A stretch of 64,000 nucleotides of DNA, from NCBI RefSeq assembly GCF_900188385.1, contig NZ_FZOI01000015.1:62001-126000 (forward strand), in the 5' to 3' direction. The position numbers were made by a program, and so were the translations under genes. The notes beneath the pieces are model-generated. The model saw only the letters and a list, made by a program, of their open reading frames with translations. It made no database searches and had not been told where the DNA came from. This DNA comes from Azospirillum sp. RU38E. GTDB taxonomy: Bacteria > Pseudomonadota > Alphaproteobacteria > Azospirillales > Azospirillaceae. This document shows, in pieces, positions 49,247-57,521 of this stretch (position 1 is the stretch's first letter; every line of letters starts with the position of its first letter).

Positions 49247-52189
49247 ATGCTGACGCAAGTTTACCGCGACATCTCAGTATTAAGCTCCCTTGGGGAGGAC
49301 GTATTGCTGTTCCGGCGCATGTCTGGGCATGAGGAGCTTGGCGGCCTGTTTTTGTACCATATTGATGTATTGACGATGCTTTCGTCGGTTGATTTTGACG
49401 CGGTTCTGGGCCGTGAGATGAGTGTTCGTGTAACGAGCGGGAGTTCGGTGCGTTATTTTCACGGTCTGGTGTCTCGTTTCACGCATCTGGGTTCAGAGGG
49501 GCGTTACGGGCTTTACCGGGCGGAGGTACGGCCCTGGCTTTGGTTTTTGACGCGCAACCGCGACAGCCGGATTTTCCAGGGCGAGACGGTGCCGGAGATC
49601 GTGAAGAAGGTGCTTCGGGGGCGCGGTTTCACCGACCTTTCCGACCGGCTTTCGGGGACGTATCTGCCGTGGGAATATTGCGTTCAGTATCAGGAGAGTG
49701 ATTACGCCTTCATCAGCCGGCTGCTGGAGCATGAGGGCATCTATTATTATTTCAGCCACGAGAATGGCCGCCATGTTCTGGTGCTTGCCGATGGTGCGGC
49801 GTCGCACGACCCGCTGTCGCCGTCTAGCCAGGTGCGGTTTCAGCCGGAGAAGCGGCAGCGGGAACGGCTTCGTGTGGTGACGGGCTGGACGCTTTCGCGG
49901 GAGGTGACGGCGGGTACGCACATTGTTGACGATTATGATTTTGAGAACCCGCGCGCCCAATTGCGCACGCCGCTGTCGATGCCGCATGCCCATGAGATGT
50001 CGGGCATGGAGGTGTATGAATATCCATCCAACATGGCCTATCAGCCCTCGGGTCGGCGGGGTGAGAACGCCATGCCCTATGCGCGCGTGCGGCTTGAGGC
50101 GCAGCAGGGATTGCACGAGACGATCCTGGCGGAAAGCAATGTGACGGGATTGGCGGCTGGAATGCTGTTCCGTCTGACCCACCACCCGATATCCAGCCAG
50201 AACCGCGAATATCTGGTGACGCAGACCTCGATTGAGATGGTGTCTGACGCCTATGAGGGAGGCGGGGGCGGTGATGGGGAACAGGATACGTACCTGTGCC
50301 GGATCGCGCTGGTGCCGGGCACGGTGCCGTTCCGCACACCGCGACGTACGCCCTGGCCGCGGATGGGGGGGCCGCAGACGGCGATGGTGGTGGGCAAGGC
50401 GGGCGAGGAGATCTGGACCGACCGGCATGGTCGGATCAAGGTACATTTCCCCTGGGATCGGGAAGGCAATGCCGACGAGAACAGTTCGTGCTGGGTCCGG
50501 GTGGCGCAGGCCTGGGCGGGTCGCCGTTGGGGTGCGCAGTTTCTGCCGCGCGTGGGACAGGAGGTGGTGGTCAGCTTCCTGGATGGTGACCCCAACCGCC
50601 CGCTGGTGACGGGTGCTGTCTATAATGGCGAGGCACAGCCGCCTTTTGGGCTGCCGGAGCGGGCCACGCAATCTGGCTGGCGCAGCAGTTCGTCGAAGGG
50701 TGGGGCGGGTGGCAATGAATTCCGGTTTGAGGACAAGGCGGGCCGGGAGCAGGTCTTTATCCATGCCCAACGTGCCCTGGATGTGAAGGTCCGCGCCAGC
50801 CACCGCGAAAGCATGGGCGGCGACCGCCATCAGACCGTCGGGCGCGACAAGAAGGCCATGGTCGAGGGCAATCACCACGACATCGTCTGGACAGACCGAT
50901 ATCAGAATGTCGATGCGAACGCCTCGCTGATGGTGGGATTGGATAGGCACCGGGAGATTGGTCAGAACTATGCGTTGAAGGCGGGCCTTGAGGTGGCGGT
51001 GGAGGCGGGCTTGTCGATCTCGCTGAAAGCCAGCGGCGGTTTCATCACCATCGGCCCCACGGGTGTCACGATCTCTGGCAACTTGGTTCTGGTGAATAGC
51101 GGTGGTTCGCCCAGCGCCCTGCAGGCACAGGTTACCGAACCGGACGAGGCACAGCACGCCCCCGACAGCGAGCCGGGCAGGGGTGGCGGCCGCCCCCGCG
51201 CCCGCAGGATTAGCCGCCTGGCGGCCAACCGCCACCGTATTGCCCGCATCGCCGCCAGAATGGCGGAAGACGGTCGGGCGGCGGCCCAGGCGCGACTGAA
51301 GGCTGAGGAGGATGCGGGGGCTGACTTGCGTAAGCAAGCGGTCGGGGAGGGGGAAGCCACCACACCAACTCCCCTTTCACCCGAACAGGAAGCCAGACAT
51401 GCCCTTGATATGGGGTTGCTGTCGCAGCATGTATATGGTGAGGATCCGACGCTTCCGCCTGGATACAGTGTGGTGAGTCAGGACGAGCTGCGGATGTTGG
51501 GCATCAACCCTTCCTCCCTTAACGATCCAAAGACCAATTTCCGGGCGGAAGTTTACAAAAAGGATGGCATCGACGGCCCAGAATATGTTGTTGCCTACCG
51601 TGGAACAGACTTCAGCAAGTTCGCTGACATAAAAGACAATGCCCTTCAGGCTTTTGGTGCCGAGAACGAACATTACAAACAGGCCATCAAGCTGGCACGT
51701 GAAATGAACATTGCCACCAATGGCAAGGTTTCCTTCACCGGTCATTCCCTCGGTGGCGGCATGGCATCTGCAGCGGCGGTGGCAACGGGCCGCCCTGCTA
51801 TAACTTTTAATGCTGCCGGGCTGCATCCCGACACCGTTGCAGCCTATAGCGATGCGCCTCCCGCCGATGTGACGGCTTACTATGTTCCCGGCGAATTCCT
51901 GTCCAACGTGCAGGATAATCGCGAACTGGTTCTGGCGGTGCCATCGAGCTTGGTTGTTGGTGCCGTCAACCCATGGGCAGGTGTTGCTGCCGGCCTCTAT
52001 GTGGGATCGGATAGTGAGGCTTTGGGAGCAACCCTGCCCAGGGCCTATGGTCGGCGGGTTGCGTTACCAGAGCCTTTTGATGAAGACGCCTCCTGGCTGG
52101 ACGACAACAGTTTTCAGCGACATAGAATCAAGTCGGTTATCAAGGGCCTTGAGAAGGCCCATCGTAACGCAGGTGGAGTATCAAGGTGA
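49247..52189 (+). CDS. vgrG: VgrG (TssI) with C-terminal lipase effector domain, copy 2
   Basis: 980 residues. The first ~660 codons repeat copy 1 almost base for base from the ATG on, with a short difference at NASLMVGLDRHRE versus NYSQMVGLDNHEE. After an Ala/Arg-rich linker, residues ~715-980 form a class-3/Mbeg1-like alpha/beta hydrolase: VVAYRGTDFSKFADIKDNAL, the elbow FTGHSLGGGMAS with Ser834, then FNAAGLHPDTV. It is a probable phospholipase effector carried on the spike. The next gene overlaps its stop codon and encodes an ankyrin protein, the likely immunity partner. Confidence 0.92.
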   Translation: MLTQVYRDISVLSSLGEDVLLFRRMSGHEELGGLFLYHIDVLTMLSSVDFDAVLGREMSVRVTSGSSVRYFHGLVSRFTHLGSEGRYGLYRAEVRPWLWFLTRNRDSRIFQGETVPEIVKKVLRGRGFTDLSDRLSGTYLPWEYCVQYQESDYAFISRLLEHEGIYYYFSHENGRHVLVLADGAASHDPLSPSSQVRFQPEKRQRERLRVVTGWTLSREVTAGTHIVDDYDFENPRAQLRTPLSMPHAHEMSGMEVYEYPSNMAYQPSGRRGENAMPYARVRLEAQQGLHETILAESNVTGLAAGMLFRLTHHPISSQNREYLVTQTSIEMVSDAYEGGGGGDGEQDTYLCRIALVPGTVPFRTPRRTPWPRMGGPQTAMVVGKAGEEIWTDRHGRIKVHFPWDREGNADENSSCWVRVAQAWAGRRWGAQFLPRVGQEVVVSFLDGDPNRPLVTGAVYNGEAQPPFGLPERATQSGWRSSSSKGGAGGNEFRFEDKAGREQVFIHAQRALDVKVRASHRESMGGDRHQTVGRDKKAMVEGNHHDIVWTDRYQNVDANASLMVGLDRHREIGQNYALKAGLEVAVEAGLSISLKASGGFITIGPTGVTISGNLVLVNSGGSPSALQAQVTEPDEAQHAPDSEPGRGGGRPRARRISRLAANRHRIARIAARMAEDGRAAAQARLKAEEDAGADLRKQAVGEGEATTPTPLSPEQEARHALDMGLLSQHVYGEDPTLPPGYSVVSQDELRMLGINPSSLNDPKTNFRAEVYKKDGIDGPEYVVAYRGTDFSKFADIKDNALQAFGAENEHYKQAIKLAREMNIATNGKVSFTGHSLGGGMASAAAVATGRPAITFNAAGLHPDTVAAYSDAPPADVTAYYVPGEFLSNVQDNRELVLAVPSSLVVGAVNPWAGVAAGLYVGSDSEALGATLPRAYGRRVALPEPFDEDASWLDDNSFQRHRIKSVIKGLEKAHRNAGGVSR

Positions 52190-52905
52190 CCTACCAATTC
52201 CTGCCGGACAGTTTCGATGACCCCGCAGCCCGCCAGTTCATCGAAGCGGTGGCCGACGGTGACACGCGCACTGTCCTGCGCCTTTTGCAAAGGGATCAGG
52301 CTCTGGTCAACATCGCGGGCCATGATGGCGAGACGGCTCTGCTGGTGGCGACAGAGCGGCGGAATCTGAAAATGGTCTCCACCCTGTTGAAGGCCGGTGC
52401 TCATCCGGATGGGGCCCCTGACAGAGCCCCTCTGACAATCGCCGTTGGTTTTCCGGACCTGTCTATAGCCAAGATTTTGATTTCCGGCGGTGCCGATCCC
52501 AATGGGAAGATGTCATCGCAGCCCGCTCTCTATCGGCTTGCTCTGATTGGCTCCGCTGACGGTGTCGCCCTGCTGTTGTCTGCTGGTGCCCGGGTGGATG
52601 AGCCGGACGATTTCGACACCCCGCCCTCCTTCGCGGCGGCGGGCGCCGAGAACTGGCGGATCGTCCGAATGTTGCTAGATCATGGAGCATCCCTGTCTAA
52701 GGCCAACAAGGGTGGCTTCACGATCGGCATCTATGCCCACCGGTCCCGTATGAACAAGGCTAGCCCGGATGGCGCAGCCTGTCAGGAAATTCTGGCCCGA
52801 TGGCGGGATGCCGGGTTGCCATGGCCGCCGCCACATCCGATCGACGTGCGGGCGTGGGTTGGGCGCGAGGACTGGCCTCCGCGGGGTGAGGGGAGGCAGG
52901 AATGA
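52186..52905 (+). CDS. Ankyrin-repeat protein, candidate immunity to the VgrG-2 lipase
   Basis: 239 residues with about five ankyrin units (GHDGETALLVATERRNLKMVSTLLKAGAHPD region; LSIAKILISGGADPNG; GVALLLSAGARVDEPDDFDT; WRIVRMLLDHGASLSKAN). The GTG start overlaps the vgrG TGA (GTGA), so translation is coupled to the lipase-bearing VgrG. Ankyrin proteins are known partners or immunity factors beside T6SS lipase effectors. No signal peptide is visible, so it would act in the cytoplasm unless exported another way. The function is inferred from position. Confidence 0.8.
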   Translation: MTYQFLPDSFDDPAARQFIEAVADGDTRTVLRLLQRDQALVNIAGHDGETALLVATERRNLKMVSTLLKAGAHPDGAPDRAPLTIAVGFPDLSIAKILISGGADPNGKMSSQPALYRLALIGSADGVALLLSAGARVDEPDDFDTPPSFAAAGAENWRIVRMLLDHGASLSKANKGGFTIGIYAHRSRMNKASPDGAACQEILARWRDAGLPWPPPHPIDVRAWVGREDWPPRGEGRQE

Positions 52906-52999
52906 TATACCCAAGTGCCTAATAAATTCGGCAAAATGCTCAAACGCCGCACGGGCTTAGGTATACCCAGTTCCGGGATTCTCCCGTCACTTGGGTATA
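52906..52999. mobile_element. R2 element, copy b: 94 bp with 10-bp terminal inverted repeats (inverted)
   Basis: Termini TATACCCAAG and CTTGGGTATA. It equals the reverse complement of 11612-11705 except at two positions near the left end. It starts just after the ankyrin gene's stop. Confidence 0.75.
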
Positions 53000-53062
53000 C
53001 CACTCTACCGAGGGTTTGACCCTTGGCGGATATGATGCTGGTGACTGCCAGCCCAGCGCTCG
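52998..53062. repeat. Worn R1 fragment next to R2 copy b
   Basis: ATACCACTCTACCGAGGGTTT then GACCCTTGGCGGAT keeps one arm and the loop of the R1 end hairpin. The following ATGATGCTGGTGACTGCCAGC is a decayed form of the next R1 block. The R2-R1 order mirrors the R1-R2 pair at 11454-11705. Confidence 0.6.
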
Positions 53063-53079
53063 TGCGCGCGGGTCTTTCA

Positions 53080-53370
53080 CGGCCTTATCGGATGCAATCG
53101 CTGCTGGGGCGCTCGCGCTGGGATGCGGATGCGGTCTGCCGGACCGGTTCGGGCCTATGTGCTTGAGGCGTTGAGTGGCGGGGAGGGCGTCCTTGTGGTG
53201 GATGAGACCGGCTTTGTGAAGAAGGGCGCGCATTCGGTCGGTGTCGGCCGTCAATATTCGGGCACGGCGGGCCGGATTGAGAATTGCCAGGTTGGTGTGT
53301 TCCTGGCCTATGCGGGACCGTGGGGCCAGGCACTGATCGACCGGTCCGTTCCCGAAATCAGGCAAGCGCC
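53080..53370 (+). pseudogene. IS701-type transposase remnant (DDE family)
   Basis: Two pieces of an IS701-like transposase in different frames. [16 protein letters not shown] (from ~53090) is followed by a frame break near 53145. RAYVLEAL then [20 protein letters not shown], with [20 protein letters not shown] and GQALIDR, runs to ~53345, where similarity stops. The first catalytic Asp (DETGF) is kept, but both ends of the gene are missing, so it is inactive. No inverted repeats of a complete IS were found. Confidence 0.75.
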
Positions 53371-53482
53371 CCTCTCGTCCATTATCGAATGCAGAAAACG
53401 CAACTGTAGCACTAGTCCCCAGCCAAGCCCATAACTGGCCGTCATATCGATCTTGGCGTTCGAGCAGCTGACGCGCCGGTGA

Positions 53483-54817
53483 TCACCGGCGCGCTGTATC
53501 GGGCCGGCGTGGAAGGCTCATCGTCACCAAGGCTCCGCCCTCCGGGCTGTTGTTCAGCCTCAACCGGCCGCAATGGCGGTCGACCACCGCCTTCACGATA
53601 CTCATCCCAGACCAGTGCCGGGAATGGTACTGGCGTTCCTGGCGCGGAAGAAGCGCTGGCCGATTTGGGCGATCTGCTGTGGCGGGAAGCCGATACCGCT
53701 GTCGCGGATGGTGATATCGACCATGCTCCCGTCATTCACGGCGACATGAACGGGGTGGTCGGGTGGGGAAAATTTCAGGGCATTGTCCAGAAGATTGCTG
53801 ATGGCGACGGCCAGCATCTCCCGATCCCCACGCACAAGGGGGGCTTTGGGCGGCAAGACTGCCCTGATCCGCCCCTCGGCATATTTTTGCCCCAGCACCC
53901 GGATAAGGTCGCGGACGATCTGGGCGATATCAACCATCTCCCCGTGTGTCGTGTCCAACTCCGCGCGTTCGGCCGTCAGCAGATTGTCCATAAGATTGCG
54001 GGCCCGCTCGACCGTTGTACGGATGGTATCCAGCCATTGTGGCACCGGTCCGCGCGGCCGGTCCAGCAATTCCAGGCTGAGTTCGGCCGAACGATCGATA
54101 ATGGCCAAGGGTGTGCGCAATTCATGCCCCAGCATGGACAGGAACTGACGCAACTGGCTATGCATCCGTCGTTCGGCCATCAGGCTGTGGGTCCGTTCCT
54201 GCAAATCCGCATCCAGACAGGTGCCGACCATGATCATCATAGAGAAGAAAGGTCAGGTTCATTATCACCGCCCCTTCAAGCATGAACCAGGGTTGGATGA
54301 CGGGCGAAAAGACGAAATTGGGATCGGGATGCACCAGGGCAGCCACCATGCGCGCTATCAGCACGCAAATGTGGATCGCCAGACTGATCGTCATGCAGCT
54401 GCGGGCGGCGCTGAAGCGTCCGCCATAGCGCAGCGTCCCCCATAGCAGCCGGCTGTAAAGTCCGGCATAGATCAGCGATGCGGCGGTAACGCGCAGGGGT
54501 ACATTCTCCGGCGCCAGCCATAACATCAGTGTCCACAAGAGCAAGGTGAAAACCGTCAGGACCGGTGCCAGCCAGCGCAGCGACCGCCCCCCCGCCAGAA
54601 CCAGCATCCCCTCTGTCACAATGGCGATGGCCAACACGATGGCCGTGTTGGCGATGATGATGGGCACCGGTAACCGCACACCTTGCAGGACGAAGGCCAC
54701 AGCCAGGATCAGGCACCCCGCCGAGATATGGGCCAGGCCGCGCAAATGCCGATGCACCCGCCACAGCAGGAAAGCCGCGATCCTGTTGACGACGGTCAGC
54801 GTCTCGACAAAGATCAA
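53483..54817 (-). pseudogene. Sensor histidine kinase with two frameshifts
   Basis: The reading frame starts at TTG 54817 with about six membrane helices (LAHISAGCLILAVAFVL; LTVFTLLLWTLMLWL). It breaks near 54255, where one extra base in ACCTTTCTTCTC shifts frame. It resumes as MMIMVGTCLDADLQERTHSL with the H-box FLSMLGHELRTPLAI, N-box LLDNALKF and G1 box RDSGIGFP. It breaks again in the G2 box near 53604, where CTGGGATGA lacks one base of the expected CTG-GGN-ATG. The remaining SIVKAVVDRHCGRLRL continues to a TGA at 53483. Two independent single-base breaks suggest real decay, though sequencing error cannot be excluded. Confidence 0.75.
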
Positions 54818-54831
54818 TGAAGTGATTGTAT

Positions 54832-55326
54832 CTACGGACAGAAATCCCTACCGGGAACTGATCGGCCAGTGAAACTATAGCCCTTTCCATAAACGGCGCG
54901 GATCGGTGGCTCATACCCGACCCGGTCGATCACCTTCAGCCGCAGCCGCCGCACCATTGTATTGAGATTGGCCAGACTGAAGTCGGCCTCTTCGCTCAGG
55001 ACCGTCGTCAATTGTCCATGGTCACAGGTTTCGCCATCCGCTGCCAAAAGTTGCAGCAGGAAGGCCAGTTCACGCGGGGTGAGGGAGACTGTCTGGCCTG
55101 TCGGGGCGGTCAATGACCGCCCCTTTTGATCCAGGATCCAACAAGGCTCAAGCGGTGCCGCGGTGGGCAGACGGCGCAGCAGATTGCGCGCGGTCCCCTC
55201 AATCTCCCGCAGACTGGCATGTTTGACCAGATAAGCGTCGCTCCCCGCGTCCAGCGCCTGGAGCTTGAACCAGCCGAACAGCCCGCTTGCGGACCTCAGC
55301 TGAAAATGTGTTCGTTGTCTCGGCAC
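54832..55326 (-). pseudogene. OmpR-type response regulator lacking most of its receiver domain
   Basis: The C-terminal winged-helix domain is complete (VSLTPRELAFLLQLLAADGE; LNTMVRRLRLKV; IRAVYGKGYSF). Before it only the last ~35 residues of a receiver domain remain (KLQALDAGSDAYLVKHASL). The first ~19 codons of the open frame are unrelated sequence, so the phospho-acceptor Asp is gone. It lies 14 bp upstream of the broken histidine kinase, its former partner. The deletion end point is near 55270. Confidence 0.75.
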
Positions 55327-55343
55327 ATCTTAGCCCCATCCTC

Positions 55344-55496
55344 TCAGGAGTGGGGGCCGCCGACACTCCCGGACCGGTTCAGTTCCCCCATTGTCTGCGC
55401 ATGCGTCTGGTAGGTGATCTTGGGTCGCAGAAATGGCGGGTCTGTGACCACGTCATTATCCAGCAGGATCGAGAGGTCGATGAAACGACGGGGCAT
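55344..55496 (-). pseudogene. Truncated 5' fragment of a cyclase-family (kynurenine formamidase-like) gene
   Basis: The ATG at 55496 overlaps the MFS transporter's TGA (TGATG), as in a coupled operon. The frame reads MPRRFIDLSILLDNDVVTDP then PFLRPKITYQTHAQTMGEL, a typical cyclase-family N-terminus. It then enters unrelated residues and stops after 50 codons (TGA 55346-55344). The His-rich metal site (HxGTHxDAP) is absent. The break lies against the truncated response regulator, so a single deletion or fusion probably removed both missing parts. Confidence 0.65.
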
Positions 55497-56674
55497 CAGA
55501 TTTCAGCCTTTCTCCGGACAGTGGCCGCAGTGGCCAAGGCACCGGCAGTCGTCAGCACCGCATAAAGAACCAGTACATCCTTCAGGTTGCCAAGCGGGGC
55601 GCTCAGCATCCCGGCAATGATCGGTGCCGCGAACTGGCCAAGGAAGAAGGCACCGGTCCAGATGCCTGTCCCCCGCCCCCGCACCGATGCTGGCAACAGG
55701 CGCACGGTCCAGGTCAGCATGTTGGGCAGCAACATGCCGCAGCCGATGCAGGCCAGGACGGCAGATGTTGCGACCAGAAGGAAATTGTCGAACAGGCCGG
55801 CGCCGATGTAGCCGGTCGCAGCGACGAGCAGCCCCAGCGCCAGCAGTTTCGGACCGGCCAACTGCTTGAGACGACCAAAGACGGCGCTGCCGACAACCAT
55901 GCCGAGATTCGCGGCGGCACCCGCGGCACCGATCAAGGCCGGCGACGCCACACCTGATAGCTCCAGGATCGGGCCGAGCTGGACCATCAGCGTGTAGAAA
56001 AGCAGCCCGACGCCAAGGGTGATCAGCACCGGCGGCAATACCCGCGCCCAGGGGAAGGCGGCGGCTTCCCCTCGTGTGCCCCGTCGCACATCCGGCTCAA
56101 ACAGAATGATCGCTGCCGCCAGCGCGATGGGCAGGGCCAGCAGGTAAAGGCCGAAAGGCCCGCGCGAGCCGAACAATTCGCCAAAGATGCCGCCGATGGC
56201 GATCAGAATGATGGCACTGATGCTGACCACCGCGACTTGGGATGCGAACCAGCGCTCCCGGCGTTCATCCTGGAAATAATCGCCGAGCAACGTGGTGGCG
56301 ACAGTCATGATCACCGATTCCGCAATGCCCAACGCGACACGTGCCGCAATCATCTGGGGTAGATCATTCAGGAAGATCGGCAGGACGCCAAATGCGGCAT
56401 AGGCGATCAAGGCACCCAGCAGCAGCGGCTTGCGTCCCACGCGGTCGGCGATCCATCCGGCGATCGGGGAAAACAGCGCCACGCACAAGGCCGGCACTGT
56501 CATCATGATCGGGACGAGCATACCAGCGCCCGGCACCGCGCCGAATTCACGCATCAACAGCGGCAATACCGGGACAAGCGAGATGATGGCCATCACTGGC
56601 ATGACCGACGTGATCAGCAAAATCACGCCGTGTCGTGTCGTGGCGATCTTGCCCGTCGGAACCTTCTCAATCAT
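55496..56674 (-). CDS. MFS transporter of the catabolic cluster
   Basis: 392 residues, 12 predicted helices. The motif A loop is present (GWIADRVGRKPLLLG), and VMPVMAIISLVPVLPLLM opens the first helix. It is likely an inner-membrane importer or exporter for the substrate or product of the neighbouring catabolic enzymes. A modest AAAGG precedes the ATG. It is coupled to the truncated cyclase downstream and 117 bp after doxX. The direction of transport cannot be read from sequence. Confidence 0.82.
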   Translation of the reverse strand: MIEKVPTGKIATTRHGVILLITSVMPVMAIISLVPVLPLLMREFGAVPGAGMLVPIMMTVPALCVALFSPIAGWIADRVGRKPLLLGALIAYAAFGVLPIFLNDLPQMIAARVALGIAESVIMTVATTLLGDYFQDERRERWFASQVAVVSISAIILIAIGGIFGELFGSRGPFGLYLLALPIALAAAIILFEPDVRRGTRGEAAAFPWARVLPPVLITLGVGLLFYTLMVQLGPILELSGVASPALIGAAGAAANLGMVVGSAVFGRLKQLAGPKLLALGLLVAATGYIGAGLFDNFLLVATSAVLACIGCGMLLPNMLTWTVRLLPASVRGRGTGIWTGAFFLGQFAAPIIAGMLSAPLGNLKDVLVLYAVLTTAGALATAATVRRKAEI

Positions 56675-56791
56675 GTCTGTTGCCTTTCAGGCTGGCCCGG
56701 CTTCGATTGGCGCCGAGGCGAGAACGGGCGGCTGGGTAGGTGCTCTATCGCACCGGTGCACGGCATACGCATCAAAGCCCCCGGGGAGCGA

Positions 56792-57217
56792 TCAGGCCCC
56801 GCGCCGGGCACGCTTGCCGTCCAGGCTGAAGCTTCCGGAGCCCGCGACCGAGAGGTACAGAAAAACGAAGCAGAACAGGATGGCGAGGTCGCCGCCATTC
56901 ACGACAGGGAAAAAGCCCATCGGCTTTGCGATCCCATTGGCGAAGTGGAACATGAAATAGGCCACCGCCATCTGGCCGGACAAGACGAAGGCCACCGGAC
57001 GCGTGAAGAGGCCCAGCAGAATGGCCAGCCCGCCGAACGTTTCCAGAATGCCCGCCACACCCGCAAGCGTAAACAGTTCGAACGGCCCCGGATGATGGCC
57101 GGCATCGGGAAATTTGATCAGTTTTTGAAGACCATGCTGCATGAACAGAAGTGCTGCGATTACCCGCAGCAGTGCCAGAGCATGAGGCGCGTAACGTTCG
57201 GAATTCTTTGTTGGCAT
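56792..57217 (-). CDS. DoxX-family membrane protein
   Basis: 141 residues from the ATG at 57217, preceded by an excellent AGGAGGAGGACAGG site; the longer frame to 57277 lacks one. Four helices in the DoxX pattern: LALLRVIAALLFMQHGLQKL, FTLAGVAGILETFGGLAILL, PVAFVLSGQMAVAYFMFH, LAILFCFVFLYLSVAGSG. DoxX proteins accompany redox and aromatic-degradation operons, but their activity is poorly defined. It lies between repeat R3b and the MFS gene. Confidence 0.85.
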   Translation of the reverse strand: MPTKNSERYAPHALALLRVIAALLFMQHGLQKLIKFPDAGHHPGPFELFTLAGVAGILETFGGLAILLGLFTRPVAFVLSGQMAVAYFMFHFANGIAKPMGFFPVVNGGDLAILFCFVFLYLSVAGSGSFSLDGKRARRGA

Positions 57218-57521
57218 TTCCTGTCCTCCTCCTGTTTGCACCATCGCCTGGGGTGATACACCTATCGATGATGCCAACGGTCTTGTGACGCTCTTGAACG
57301 GGCGACATGATTATTCAGCGTAATACCAGTGGCACGAAATCCTGACCGCTGGTCACGCTTTCGTGCCCCTCAATCGCCGGCGCCAGCATCCGCTGGCTTG
57401 GCTACGCCGCTACCAAGCGGCGCGGCGGCGGTCGCCGCCGTACCAACGGCCATAATTCATGACCGTTGGTATGACTTCATCATGAGCATGAAAGCCGCCA
57501 GCTTCCGTCCCCATGAACGGA
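57218..57521. other. Intergenic region carrying R3 copy b
   Basis: 304 bp between the amidohydrolase stop and doxX. Half is repeat R3b (57323-57472). The ~105 bp nearest doxX would hold its leader or a promoter; I see no clear operator there. The last ~50 bp before the amidohydrolase stop hold nothing I recognise. Confidence 0.45.
57323..57472. repeat. R3 structured repeat, copy b (150 bp)
   Basis: It begins ATACCAGTGGCACGAAA and ends CCGTTGGTAT. Stems: GGCACGAAA/TTTCGTGCC, GCCGCT/AGCGGC, CGGCGGC/GCCGCCG around GGTC, and CCAACGG/CCGTTGG with inner CAT/ATG pairing. It is the same length and order as copy a at 20273-20422. Confidence 0.85.

Noticed and set aside
49493-51337. 614-aa open frame on the minus strand across vgrG copy 2 (and a 461-aa one at 46080-47465)
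   Set aside because: It is antisense to a clear VgrG, has His/Arg/Pro-rich low-complexity composition typical of GC-rich shadow frames, and appears in both copies only because the trunk is duplicated.
53442-53735. 97-aa minus-strand open frame at the end of the histidine kinase
   Set aside because: It is out of frame with the kinase G2-box continuation, which reads SIVKAVVDRHCGRLRL in another frame.
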